From Cerrena zonata (taxonomy: Eukaryota > Basidiomycota > Agaricomycetes > Polyporales > Cerrenaceae), in contig JASBNA010000004.1 in NCBI GenBank assembly GCA_038087015.1, positions 496,001 to 560,000 of the forward strand: a stretch of 64,000 nt of DNA, read 5' to 3'. Of the stretch, positions 46,341 to 58,321 are shown one piece after another. The notes under the pieces are model-generated. The model did no database searches and had not been told where the DNA came from. It saw only the letters and a list, made by a program, of their open reading frames with translations. The position numbers and the translations under genes are program-made. The number at the start of each line of letters is the position of its first letter. The stretch's first letter is position 1.

Positions 46341-47533
46341 TCACCTCCAATGTGTCACTTCTATTAAATGGATATAACGAGGAAGCATCCTTCGCAATAT
46401 CTTCCTCGCAGGTTTTAGATTTTGTGCCGGATTGATGCACACCTCCAGCGTGCGTAGAGAACTGAATTGAGGGCGGGCCAAAACCTGTTCGAGGGCGTAC
46501 CAATTTGCCGAGACCATGGTATTTGAGCCCTTCCAGTCGAAGCCCAGGACGAGCCTCTCTAGGGCCTGTTTCGCAGTGAGGATCTCGAGGATTGGAGTAA
46601 TACGCATGGGGGGCTCGCCACGAAAATTGCCGGTACTGAATTTACCGATGCGGAGGGTCCGCAGAGTGGTAAATAATGTTAGGAAGGTATCTGTTGAAAG
46701 GGTATAGATGAGAGAGCTAGAGTATGATGGTGCTTCACATGGTACTCACAGGGTCCGGCACGATACGTGGTCAAGGCCTCTGAGCCCCCTAAATCCAGCA
46801 GTGTCAGATCCTTGATGGATGGCCCTGCGAATTCCAGATAACGACCGAGGTTGCAGTTATGTGTACGAGCTATCAAATCCAACGTCAACCTCTCGATGGA
46901 ATTAACGCGATGGTGCAATAACCATTGAGAGATGTAATGAGGATCAAGGTCATACAATTCCAGTGAGGTGAGTGTTGAAGGGGGTGGGCCGGGAATCGGT
47001 GAACTGCCATATGATAGAGCACAGTTCCAGGTCGCTTCAAAGGATAGCTCGCGTAGATTCTTCATCGAAGATACAAGAAGTGATACAGCGTCAAAGCCGT
47101 GCATGCCACCCCAATTCATATTGTAAGAGATACCCTTGATTTGGATCCTTTTCAGACGCGGGTAAATGGAGTCCAAGCATGATATAAGAGGCGTGTATGT
47201 GGAAGAATCCAAATTACGAAGGTGTAATGCCTCAAGGGAAGGGAATACGGTGAGTTGGGAGAGTTGCAGGAAGATTTGACATGATGCGTGGATACACCGG
47301 ACGTATCCAGTCAGCGAGGGAGCTGCACATTCGAAACTCTCCAGAATTTCTTCCGAAATACGACGGGTGAGACGCATAGCATGGTTTTGGAAGAGATTGT
47401 ATCTACTGGCGGGTAGCCAGGCCTTGCAGACGATGCTACAGGATCGGAGTGAATGGATGTCATCGACGCAATAACCAATGATTTCGTCCATGATTTCTGG
47501 TGGAAGGATATCGATTATAGAGGTAGAAGTCAT
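46341..47533 (-). CDS. F-box protein with leucine-rich repeats, paralogue A
   Basis: Predicted 377 residues from exons 47533-46750 and 46690-46341. F-box at residues 7-52: DILPPEIMDEIIGYCVDDIHSLRSCS, shown here as LPPEIMDEIIGYC and CSIVCKAWLPASRYNLF. Leucine-rich segments follow (LEALHLRNLDSSTYTPL, LKRIQIKGIS, MKNLRELSFEATW, LTSLELYDLD, ALERLVLGFD, LRTLEVCINPAQN), ending in IEVTHWR. The single intron lies at the same place and phase as in paralogue B at 49800. The two share long near-identical stretches, so the duplication is recent. Expected to recruit substrates to an SCF ubiquitin ligase. Divergent from the expansin-like gene at 48464. Confidence 0.9.
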
Positions 47534-48463
47534 TGATCATAGTCTCGTTGGTTTAAGTAATTACCCCGCCTGTTAACGCGTAGTGTTATAGTCAACGATA
47601 AAGTTCAGCGAGTTAGGGGACCTACTACGCTGATTCGATATTTCGGTGTACTTTGTTAGAAGTAAGGGTTCTGGATCAGGGTTATGAGCTTATATATTGG
47701 GTAATCGCTTCGCTTCCGAGGTCCTGTCATAAGAGATCAAAATTCTGCCGCCAGACTCAGAACTCATACGAGCCATCGTGATCCCTTACGCTGTGCTACA
47801 CCACGACGACTACTACACTGGTAAAAACTCTGTACCTAATAGTAGTACTAGTTAAAAGAGGAACAGTTAGCGGTGTATTCATCAAGTCTTTCCGAGTGCA
47901 GCCAAGTGGGTATCTTTTCAGTTTTCTTGTTCTCTGTATACTTACATCTTTGAACCTTAGTCTATAATATTTTATCAACTATCTTGTTGGGTGTGGTACC
48001 CGAGACATTTATGACCTTGATGACACGAAAGAATACTACTATCCTGCGCCATAGCGATGAGAACGCTTAGGACGGACGACTCGCTAGTTCAAATTACATA
48101 TGAGTTGTCATTGGGTCCGACAGACAGTGACACTTTTCTAGCTAGGACGGCGATGAGGGCCCACTACTCCACCTATTCGGTGTGTTCTCTATCGTTCTAG
48201 GAGCGACGAGTTGCGTTTAAAAGGGAGAAGAGGGTTCGAAGATGGACTTCATTACTTGACCTTTTCCTCTCGGTCTACAGTTATTCTTTCTTTCTTTGAG
48301 TAAGTTATCCCACCTCTTTCCTGAAATACCTTCACCTCTAATCCAATTTTAGGCTTGTAATAAGGCCCAATAGCTCTCCAGTTCTTCCATCAACTCACAT
48401 CATTGCCTCACTCTCCCTCTCGCGTCAAAGAATTCTTTTGTCTAGGCTTCTAAACTAGTCCTC
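47534..48463. promoter_or_regulatory. Divergent intergenic region
   Basis: About 930 bases between the F-box gene A start and the expansin-like start. The last 250 bases are C/T-rich on the + strand (48250-48460), as in leaders of strongly expressed secreted-protein genes. No gene is supported. Confidence 0.4.
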
Positions 48464-49464
48464 ATGTTTAGCCTCGTCACTCTCGCTACCCTCACCTTCT
48501 TTACAACATCTACTACTAACGCGGTTATTATTCCCCGCGCTATAGCTCCTTCGGATTACCGCACGGACATCCTCGAGGTTTCTATTAGTATTCATCTTCA
48601 TCGGTCTTTATTCTCAACTGATGGATATTCGCATCTATTATATTAGCCCCACGACACCTACCATGCTCGTTATATGGCTATTGACTGCCCCAGCAAGCAG
48701 GGCAGCGCCTTCTTTGATGATTGCTGCCATCCCTTGAAATTGGGCGAAACGCTCGAGAAGAACCGCAAGGCCGAGTGTAGTCCGGCCAACGAACTTACCT
48801 CGGGTGTGGTCCAACAATTAAACACTGGGGATAATGATGACCGCAAAGGTGAGGCTGCTCCGGTCAGTAACGCAGCCCCCGAGTCTGCTCCTGTCTCTGC
48901 TGCGTCTAGCACCAAAGCGCCATCCACCGAGACTCTTGTTAAGACCACGAAGGCTCAAGGCTCTGCTGCCTCCGTGAACACTGGTGGGGTGTAAGTCATT
49001 GGTTTGCTCACCAAGATAACATTACTGACTGTTCTCTCCTTCAGTGCCACTTACTTCTGGCAGAACGGTGTCGCTGGTGCATGCGGCAAAGTCCACTCCG
49101 ACAGCGACCTCATTGCTGCCATAGGTGAGCCCTTAAATGGCTATGACTTTATTTCCAATGGACGTTGAAATTCATAATCATGACGATCATAGATCAGGAA
49201 CGCTATGGCGACTCTGGTAGCATATCTAACCTCTGCGGGAAACAGGTCATAATTACCAATCTCGAGAATGATAAATCGGTCACCGTCACTATTGCCGACA
49301 GCTGCCCAACCTGCGACAGCCCCAATTCCATTGACCTTTCCGAAGCTGCCTTCAAGCAAATCGCTACCCTTGACGAGGGAAAGGTTGAAAGTATGTACAC
49401 TTCTCTAGGAACTCTCCACGTGTATACTCATCCTATCTTTTTAGTCAATTGGTGGTTCGCCTAA
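48464..49464 (+). CDS. Secreted expansin/RlpA-like double-psi beta-barrel protein
   Basis: Predicted 251 residues from exons 48464-48577, 48647-48990, 49045-49124, 49193-49390 and 49445-49464. The signal peptide is MFSLVTLATLTFFTTSTTNA. A distinct N-terminal region carries four cysteines (IDCPSK, DDCCHPL, AECSPA). A Ser/Ala/Thr linker follows (residues about 95-145). The C-terminal double-psi beta-barrel has ATYFWQNGVAGACG, the pattern CGKQVIITN, DSCPTCDSPNSIDLSEAAF and the closing VEINWWFA, as in loosenins and barwin-like proteins that loosen cell-wall polysaccharides. No carbohydrate-binding module is seen. It sits between two F-box paralogues on the opposite strand. Confidence 0.88.
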
Positions 49465-49799
49465 ATGTCTACTCCTTACTAACTCTGTCTTGTTGCTATC
49501 TCCCTTATTTTATACCAGTACTGATGCTCGATTATTCGATGTATGTCGTCTCTGCCCTTCTCAGTAGTGAGGGGCAAAGACAAATTATTTCTAATTGCAT
49601 AAGTATCAGTCTTGATCTAGGCAATCACTGTAGCATCGATAACCATCAATTCAATTCTTGATGTGGCTCAAGCCACGCCAACCTAGTGAGTGCTTAACAC
49701 CCAAATCCCCTTTCACTTTATTTTGTTATAAACACGGCACCAACCGTTACAGAACTAGTTTTAGTACAACGAATCCCGACTCCCAGGATGTTCCAACAT
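49465..49799. other. Intergenic, convergent
   Basis: About 335 bases between the expansin-like stop and the stop of F-box paralogue B. No feature is recognised beyond presumed 3' sequences. Confidence 0.4.
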
Positions 49800-51010
49800 T
49801 TACTTCCAATGAGTCACTTCTATCGACTGGGCATAGCGGGAGAGCCCCTTTCCGATCAGCACCTTCTTCGCCTGCTTCACATTTTGTGCAGGATTAATGC
49901 ACACCTCCAATGTGCGTAGGTTAGCAAACTGTGGGCGTGCCAGAATCGTTTCGAGAGTGCTCCATCTTAAGGTTCTGCGCTCTTCCCAGTTCAATCCTAG
50001 GACGAGGGTATCCAGGCTCTGCTCTGCAGTGAGGATGTCCAGGATCGAGAGTATAGGTTCTACTTCAGAGCGACATCTATTTTTACCGAATTTACCAACG
50101 CGGAGAGTTCGCAGAGCGGTACATGATGCGATGAAGGAATCTATTAAATGGGAGAATACGTGTGAGAGATTGGTATATTGTCAAGTTTCATCTGGGGCTT
50201 ACATTGTTCGGCATTTGATGTATATTGTGTCCTTCCAGAATCTAACAATGTCAAGTGCTTGATGGTCGGTCCTGCCGATTCCAAATAACGACTCAGAGCT
50301 TCACCCTCTAGACACGCCATCAAGTCTAGTGTTAGGCTCTGGATGGACGTTACATGGTGGTGCAACAACCACCCAGCGATATAAGCAGGATCGCTGTCAT
50401 ATAGCTCTAGGGATGTGAGGGTATCAGGTGGTGGGCCGGGTATTAACGAGGAGTCGAAGTGGGCGGGAATGGAGTATATGATAGAGCCAGAGGGCACGGT
50501 CGCGCGGAACGAGAGCTCACGCAGGTTCTTCATAGAGGAAACGAGGCTCGAAGCTGCGAAGTGGCCGTTTATGCCCATTGTTTCCCACTCATGAGGATAT
50601 GAGATCCCCTCAATTTGAAGCCGCTTGAGATGAGGATATGAGGATATCAAACATGACATGATAGGCATGTATGTAGAAGGCTCCAAGTTACGAAGGTGTA
50701 ATGCCTCGAGGGAGGGAAATACAGTGAGCTGGGAGAGTTGCAGGAAGATTCTACATGTCGCGTGGATACACCGGACGTATCCAGTCAGCGAAGGAGCTGC
50801 ACATTCGAAACTCTCCAGAATTTCGTCCGAGGTACGACTTGTTAGGCGCATAGCATGATTTTGGAAGAGATGGTATCTACTGGCGGGTAGCCAGGCCTTG
50901 CAGACGATGCTACAGGATCGGAGTGAATGGACGTCATCGACGCAGTGACCGATGACTTCATCCATGATTTCTGGCGGGAGAATATCGATTATAGACTCGG
51001 AAAGGGGCAT
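49800..51010 (-). CDS. F-box protein with leucine-rich repeats, paralogue B
   Basis: Predicted 382 residues from exons 51010-50203 and 50140-49800. F-box: ILPPEIMDEVIGHCVDD with CSIVCKAWLPASRYHLF. Leucine-rich segments parallel paralogue A at 46341-47533: LEALHLRNLEPSTYMP, LKRLQIEGIS, MKNLRELSFRAT, LTSLELYDSD, LDTLVLGLNWEE, LRTLEVCINPAQN, ending IEVTHWK. The stretch LTGYVRCIHATCRIFLQLSQ is nearly identical to the same part of A. Intron position and phase are shared. The main differences are a longer insert in the middle (around SYPHEWETMGINGH) and the C-terminal helix. With A it flanks the expansin-like gene. Confidence 0.9.
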
Positions 51011-51238
51011 GATTGTCAGCAGTTCACTGATGCGTTTACTGAAATCTTGCCTACGGTGAAAGTTTCTCTTTGAAAATAAGCGGAGAACCCGTATGACCGA
51101 ACGTTGTTGGTCAAATTTGGGGTACTGTATTTCTGAAAGACGTATAGTATTTATACGTTTACAAGTGGGCTCGGCAGAATGTACGGCCGATCAAAAGGAC
51201 AAATCTCTGCACTCCCAAGGTGACCCCAGATTGGTTGC

Positions 51239-52267
51239 CTAGGTATCAAAGTCCAACCCATCAGACCATGTCTCGTACTTTGCAACATCTTGTTCAATGC
51301 TCTTTATCTCTGCTCTAACCGCAGCTACCGCATCTTTCCCCAGAACGAAGCGGAAAGGGGGATCAGATAGCAAGGATAAGTCGTAGATGCGTTGAACGCC
51401 CTTCGTAGGATCTGCGCCAAAACGCACGCCGCTCTTAAAGAATGCACGAAATACGTTACTTGGAAGAGTGGGCGCGTTATAGGCTGGATGAGAATATCCG
51501 CTCGATGTTGCGGCTTTCTTTGGACCTTCGGTATAAAAGCCTCCAGGTTCGATAAGAGACACCTTAAAACCATGGTGGTCAGAAGAAAGAACGAAATCTG
51601 AGAGAGAGAGACGTAACTCACCTTGATCTTCCAGGTTGGATCAATCTCTAACGCGAGAGCTTGGGTAATCCCTTCCAATGCTGGTGAGGAAACGACGGAG
51701 TTAACTCATGGTGCTATTGTCCAGGTAGAAACATAAACATACCATGTTTAGAGGCAGAATAATACGCCATGCCCGGCACAGATTGAATCCCACTCATAGA
51801 CGAGTTATTTAGGAGTAGTCCACCGGAGGGTTTGTTCACCTCCCTGAAAAATCTTACGGCCTCTCTGCTGACATTGGCGGCGCCCCAGAAATTGGTGTCA
51901 AAAATCCTACGAGCTTCGTCTTCAGGCATGGCCTCTGTCTCTCCTACAGTGCCCCATCCAGCATTGTTGAACACGACATCGATGTGTCCAAATGCTTCCC
52001 CAGCTTTAGCGAAAGCATCTTCGATCTCTTGATCGTTGTCGACGTTAAGTTTGACGGTCAAAAGCTGACTCGCTGGGTACTTAGCCTTGAGATCGTCCAG
52101 CACTTCGGGCTTCCTAGCAGTAGCAACGACAATTTCTCCTTTCTTCAGCACTAGTTCGGCCATGTCACGTCCGAGGCCGGTGGAGGTACCAGTAACTAGA
52201 GAAGGGTAAGTTAATGAAATATCGACCGGACCGACTACCACGTACTGAGCCAAACTCGAGGAGACAT
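51239..52267 (-). CDS. NAD(P)-dependent short-chain dehydrogenase/reductase
   Basis: Classical SDR of 285 residues from exons 52267-52246, 52195-51743, 51680-51622 and 51562-51239. The first exon is only 22 bases (MSPRVWL), and the intron splits the cofactor motif TGTSTGLG (TGxxxGxG). Other motifs are NNAG (FNNAGWG), the catalytic Ser region (NNSSMSG) and YxxxK as YYSASK, followed by ALEGITQALALEI, the usual helix after the catalytic lysine, and IEPGGFYTEG. Substrate cannot be inferred; the sequence resembles fungal SDRs of the retinol/steroid-dehydrogenase-like group. The exon 1 intron was required to restore VWLITGTSTG. Confidence 0.92.
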
Positions 52268-53306
52268 GGTAAATGGGTGTATAAGATGTGTTTGGATTGA
52301 CTTCTTGATGCTAGGGGTCGCTATGAGATTTCATCCAGCTGCACAAACCTCTATTTATATGGTCCTGATTCATGCTATTCGATCCGAGTCGCAGGATGGA
52401 TAATCCATAGTGTCAGCAGTCAGTACGTGATTGCACGAAACGATGTTCCTGGTAGATAGTGCAGAAAACATCGCAGAATGCCATTTAACATGACAAATCT
52501 TCAAGGGATTGCAGCTTCACAATACGAAAGGAGCAAGAAAACACAAGCTGACGCACGTTGTCTCACTTTAGTCAGTCGCCGAGTTCTCGGTCACTCAAGC
52601 TTCAAGCTTCAAGCCTTGAGACGGTATAAATTTCAAGGCGCGCTGCTGATTATAAATCATGACATTAAGGCTCGGTGTAATTTGAAATGAGTGCATTCTT
52701 ATCGTAGTTGTCAACCTGTTAACTATCGAGCTCATATCCTTGGCGTATGGCATAGCCTTCGTCAAGATCATCATCGGCTACTCTGTCTACATCTAGTACT
52801 AGCAGAAAGGCTAAGTGAACAGTATCGGAATTATTACATAAGACATTGTCTCCCAGGGATCCTATGATATCTCACAAGAGATAATTTCCCTAAGCATAAA
52901 TGAAAAGTATTCCTATTATCATAGCGATGCGTGATGTTGCCAGACAGAAAGAGGGGGGGAGAAGTGAATATATATGAGCACGTCACGGTTTGCGGCGACA
53001 CGGTGTCGGGGCCCAATTTGGGAATAGTGATACTGGATATGGTAATCGCTCTCCTTAATTTAGTATAACTGTATTCAACGACATACGCGCGTCAGGTAAT
53101 ATTCGGTTATAACGAGTTCTAATCATGTAAGTTAAGGTTAAGAAAGGGTATAAGTAGGATACCGGGTATATATTAACAAACAAGGATACTAAAACGGGGT
53201 CTGAATCAAGCCCACCCAGTAGCTAAAGATTGGTGATCGAGGAAGAACCTGCTCCTGATCAACCGTAAAGGCTCGAAACCATAGTGTCATTATACAAGGT
53301 GCATAA
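52268..53306. other. Intergenic with short repeats
   Basis: About 1.04 kb. Contains the short direct repeat AAGCTTCAAGCTTCAAGCC near 52598-52616 and a C/G-free run of A/T-rich sequence. No gene is supported. The 5' end near 52350 (CTATTTATATGG) may serve as the dehydrogenase TATA region. Confidence 0.4.
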
Positions 53307-55249
53307 CTATTGCTTGCGGACAACCGTAACACAAGCAACGAGAGAGTCCCATATCTCGTGATTGGAGGACTTCTCGATCGATTTTGATGAGTGGGGAGAG
53401 AACATAGTGGCAGTTGATAAGGGACCCTGCTCGATAGAGTTCATAGGCGTGAAAACGGATGATACGAATAATTTGAGGAAACCAATTCCAGTCTGTGCGT
53501 CATCAGCCAAGGTAAAGCTGAGGGCTTCCGAGTCGGTGGTTCCGGAACCAATAACGAGATGGGAATGTCTACGAAGAGGGGCTTTGTGATGACTGGCATC
53601 AGGGTGATAAACCATACTGATACCATAGCCTGTGGAATCCATGTATGCGAGATAGGGCCATAGATCATAATTGGAGTAATTCTGGAGCACGACGGCGTAA
53701 ATCGAATTTTTCTCGTCATCAACGATCTGAGCGCGACCGTCCACGATGAGATTGCCACTGACTCGTGTCCAGTTAGAGCTGTCAAGTCGGTAGAGCTCCA
53801 TGGTGACCATGCCAAGAAGAGGGCGCTCGGGGTTACGTCGATGGAGATGGAGGTGGAAACGCGCAGCAGCCTCTATGACCTTCAAGTCGGTGCTGGTTTG
53901 TGTACTTGAGAGCTCGATGATTCTGCGAGCATGGGAAGCAAGCAAGGCGTCATGACGTTCTAATACCACCTCATGCCGACGCAGTTTGACGGAGAGATCA
54001 GCTTGGGAGGTATCACGGACACGGACAATGTTGACACCTGGGCGTGTTTGCACCGCATCCGTTTTGGCAGGATAAGACGTCGTAAGCGAAGTCGACGGAA
54101 GAACTGGAAGATAGACCTCCGAATATGAACACGGAAAGGGGTACGATTGTTCCAACGTGTGATACGGGCCCATCCATTGTCAATAGTGGTTTTGGGGGTC
54201 GATCGGTTACGGACAAGGCACCAGGTCGGATGAACTTCCGCAGCAGAGAACGTCGCAAGAACTGGGTTTAGGGAACCTTGACGGTTGTGTTTGTGAAAAC
54301 TGAACTCGGTTCCTTCTGTAATGCCGTGTATGGCACCAGCATCCACCCGGAACTTCTCCTCGTCATAGATTGTGACCGGTACATAACGAGCATCGCACAT
54401 GAAAGGTACGCCGTTGAAAATTGTACGATGTTTCCTGAGTCCGACGCACATCGGGTGCTGATCTTCCTCCAGTCTATTTTCGATGTGGTGCATAAAATCG
54501 TTGTACGTCATGTGATGAATGGGCTTTGCATTCTTGGTCGCGAGAAGAGCCTGTGTGAACTTTCCACCTGCCTTGCTCTCATTCGCACCTTCACCTGACC
54601 TGCAGGCGGTGAGCACGATATGAGTTTCACATGCAATCCCAGAGAATCCACGACAGGGAGACTTGGAAGAATAACCAAGTGCGCTACGCCAGAGTGCTGC
54701 ATCCAGGTCGTCGGGAGTAGCTTTGGTAGTAGGGGTCCAGCGACAATGTCGGCGTTCACGAAGAGCGACACGCGAGGTAGGACTTTGGAAGGAGCAATCC
54801 AGGATTAGGGTTATATTGTCGCCCTTAGCCGAGGAGAGGTCCTTCATCATCGCATGAAGGGAGCGATCTGAAAGCCCTGGGACCCTACCGGAAGGACCTT
54901 TAGTGTCGTGGTCGTATGGACACAAGACCTCCACGGTTTTGGAATTATGACCAAACCATCCCTTCGGTGCGCGCGAACTACTTCCGTGTCCTGCAAAATA
55001 GAAAAGAATGGAGTCCCCACGCTCGATGGTAGGATTGTTTACGAGGTGCTTCATGAAGTTGTCTTCTATACTTCGCTGGGTAGCTTGTTTGTCTGTCAAC
55101 AGACAGATTTGGTCTCGAGGGACGTGAAGATCGTGCGTCAGCCATCGCTTGACGCTTTGAGCATCATTGACGCAAGTCTCGAGATCCCAGATGTTGCCGG
55201 ACTTGTATTTATCAATTCCAACGATGACGGCGAAGAGTTTAGTAGCCAT
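53307..55249 (-). CDS. Caspase-like protein lacking the expected catalytic cysteine
   Basis: Peptidase C14-type domain at residues 4-300: MATKLFAVIVGIDKY, LETCVNDAQSV, and the histidine motif FYFAGHGS (His88). At the catalytic-cysteine position, family members read DCCHSG, whereas this protein reads DCSFQS (residues 151-156), so the cysteine is replaced by serine. Later blocks HIVLTACRSGEGANE and FTQALL follow. A C-terminal extension typical of Agaricomycete caspase-like proteins continues in another frame from about 54060 down to 53307. The frames can be joined either by a one-base frameshift or by a 41-base GT-AG interval near 54035-54080. Start chosen at 55249. A long upstream frame to 55486 lacks coding features. 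It may be a pseudo-enzyme or a decayed gene. Confidence 0.72.
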
Positions 55250-56535
55250 CGCGCATACTATTGAAACGATTTGATTAGTATACCGATTCGATCGACGAAT
55301 GATAGGCGTGAACTTACTGAATGGTGCCTTGACGGAAACAAGCTCAACGAATGGGGGGAGGAAAGCAATGAGAGTTTGGTTTGAAGAGCATCTGAGTCGA
55401 TTTACAAGCCTTATATGTGTATTAGAATAGCGTCCCGTGCTAAACATGCGACTTTGCACAGTCTTCGGGCACAAGAGTAGATACACGAGGACCGAAGATC
55501 AAAACACGCGTCGACCATGTAGGGTATGATCCATACAAGCTCCTGCGTCAAATCTTTCAAACATTAGTTGCTCAAGCGTTCAGCAAGCCTTAAGACGCAG
55601 AACAGTCGCGTCACAGAAGATGAGAGGTCCGTAGATGTGGTAATCGAGCAAGGTGTGTACAAGGAGCTGGTTCAGCGGAGCGCACAAACTCCGATGCCTT
55701 GGACTCGGAGAGCGTTTGATGTCTAACGGGACTGCGAGGTAAGCAAAACGTTAACGGAGCCGTGATGTCAGTATGACAAGGGTTTTGGGAGTAGCATTAC
55801 TCGATCCAATGAGAGATGGATCAGCGTTGGCCGAACTTGACATCATATAGCATACGTATGAAGTTCTGAATGAACGACAGGGCATAATGCACATGCAGCG
55901 CATTCTCATAGATTATACGCCAGGTACCAACTTTATCACGAGGAGTTTTCGACTGGCCAACAGGGCCAATCAGTTGAGTAGATTGTATGCCAGTATTTTC
56001 CAGTAATCTAAGATGCGTGGTATCTCCTAGCAGTCGAAGAATCTTCTAGAACTGAAAGATATGGACAGTGTGTGAAAACCCTGTGTGGAGTTTTTGGGCG
56101 TGTTGCATTCGTGGTAGTGGTCTTCTCTAGTCACAACTTCGGAAGTTATAGCAACAGAGATAGCACAAAGAAAGAAGTGGCGAATTTGTGGTGAGCGAAG
56201 AGAGCGTAAACAAAGATGATGGTGTCTGATATTCAACTTTTAGGAAGGCGCCTATTTCGAGATTACTTACTCTTTCTTTAGCCCGTTTTGGAACAAGCTT
56301 CTTGGTTTGCATCCAAGGCGAAACGCTTCGTCCATCTCATGGCATACAACACGCTCTGAGTATCGGCAAACGTTGTGTAACTACTAAACATCTACGACCA
56401 GAACATCATCTTGACCTACACAACTACTATACTAGTCAGATTACTAAGTCTTTGGCCCGGACTCCCCTACTGCGACATTCTCATTTCAGCTGACATTGAC
56501 GGTCTGCTTCCTCGTGGACTTCCTTCCTTAGCAAT
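55250..56535. promoter_or_regulatory. Divergent intergenic region, caspase-like / ATG6
   Basis: About 1.29 kb between two divergent start codons. Short motif-free frames occur at 56027-56236 and 56302-56493. No gene is supported. Probably both promoters. Confidence 0.4.
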
Positions 56536-58321
56536 ATGAACTTCGTGTGCCAACAATGCAAGCATCCCCTGCAAGTAGGTTCGCATGCCCATCTTATTCC
56601 AACGCACCTAGGCTGACCCGACAGACAATGTATAGCTCGATTCTTCCCTAGTGGACCTTTCACCTTCCACTTATGACATGATAGCAGCTTCGCTGCCCCC
56701 AACTACTGGACAACAATCATCTTCTCGACCTGCACAAACCTCGGACAGGATCTCCGCCGCCGTCCCTTCTTCTGCTAAAGCGCCTCGGACTCCCCGCACC
56801 TCCAAGGCCACACCTACTTCTCCTACATCTCTTCGCGATCGAGATACCGGCAGGCATGGTCAGGCTAATCGAGGAATCGGACCTCCTAATGAGTCTTTTG
56901 TGCTCCTCCAGGATTCCGTCATCCGCAACATACCTTCCCCTGTCCCCTCGCCCTCGCCGGCTCAGAAGGGGTCCACATCTAAATATCGGCAAAATGTGAC
57001 AGCTTCTACGGTGCAGTCGCCCATTTCTGGACAAGACGAGATCCATCAACCGAGTCCCTCACCACTTTCTCATCACTTGCGTTCCACCACTCGCTTGTTT
57101 AATTTACTCTCCAGTCGCACTGAAGTTGATCACCCATTATGCTCAGAATGTACACACATCTTGCTTACTAATCTATCAAGACAACTGGAAGAGATAAAGA
57201 AAGAACGGGATGGTTATATTGCATTTGAGAAGGAAGTTCGGAAGGAGAAGGAGAGAGAGAAAGATAACGCGGGGAAGACTGCCGAAGTTGAACGGAAGAT
57301 TGACAAATTGAAAGAGGAAGAACGATTCGCGATCGAACAACTTAAAGCGGCCGAGGATGAACGCACACAACTCGAGAATGAACTCAAAGCCCTAGAACTC
57401 GAAGAGAGTGCACTTGAAGAGGAAGAGGCTGAGTAAGTCAACTCATCATACCATCTCGTGCTTTCGGAGCCGCTCAACATGCTACACAGGTTCTGGCGTG
57501 TATACAATGCACATCAATTAAAGGGAGGTGAACAAGCTTCTCAGCTCGCAGCTCTCCGAGCAGCGTATACTGCAGATTCTGCTACACTGGAGAAGCTCGA
57601 ACGAACCAATGTCTATAATGACGCATTCTGCATCGGACACGAAGGTGTCTTCGGCACTATTAATGGTTTGCGGTTGGGCAGAGTTCCCGGCGTACCCGTA
57701 GGTGTTCTGACTGGTTGTCGCAAAATCATTTCTCACCTTTTCCCATAGGTGGAATGGGCAGAGATCAACGCTGCTTGGGGGCAGACACTCCTGTTACTTT
57801 ATACTATCGCAAGGAAGCTTGATTTCACATTTGAGAAGTAAGTCCTGTCTAGGTCTAAAGAACGTGTCCTGCTGACCTCACTTTGACGAGTAGCTATCGG
57901 CTCGTGCCCATGGGCTCCTTTTCTAGGATCGAGCGAACGACAGATGACAAAGCTACCTATGAACTGTATGGTTCAGGTGACTTGAGGTTGGGACGACTCC
58001 TGCACAACCGGAGATTCGACTTTGCCATGGTTGCATTCCTAGATTGTCTGCAACAAATCATCGACTATGTGAAGTCTCAGGACCCTCACGTGGAGTTCAC
58101 ACATCAGTACGTATTTAATTGTTGTTGCCGTCCCAGATAAAGATTGGTGTGAGAGGCCGACTGACGCCATTTTGTGAACTAGGATCGTCAAGGACAAGAT
58201 CGGTGAAGCATCTGTAAAACTACAATTTAGTCAAGAGGAAGTGTGGACACGTGCACTCCGACATGTGCTCCTTGCCCTGAAGATACTATTAAAGTGGGCT
58301 ACTAATGGGAGCAACGGGTGA
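56536..58321 (+). CDS. ATG6: Autophagy protein Beclin-1 / ATG6 (Vps30)
   Basis: Subunit of the class III PI3-kinase (Vps34) complexes for autophagosome formation and endosomal sorting. Six exons (56536-56574, 56636-57432, 57490-57697, 57749-57837, 57894-58106, 58183-58321) total 495 codons exactly. N-terminal zinc-like pair [13 protein letters not shown], then Ser/Pro-rich disordered sequence, then coiled coil ([15 protein letters not shown] to about residue 275, rich in E, K and L). The evolutionarily conserved BARA/ECD domain has [57 protein letters not shown] and [19 protein letters not shown]. The end ([12 protein letters not shown]) is canonical. Start and all junctions agree in phase. 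Confidence 0.97.

Noticed and set aside
55250..55486. N-terminal extension of the caspase-like frame up to 55486.
   Set aside because: The family begins directly at the first beta strand (FAVIVGID), and the ATG at 55249 gives exactly that start.
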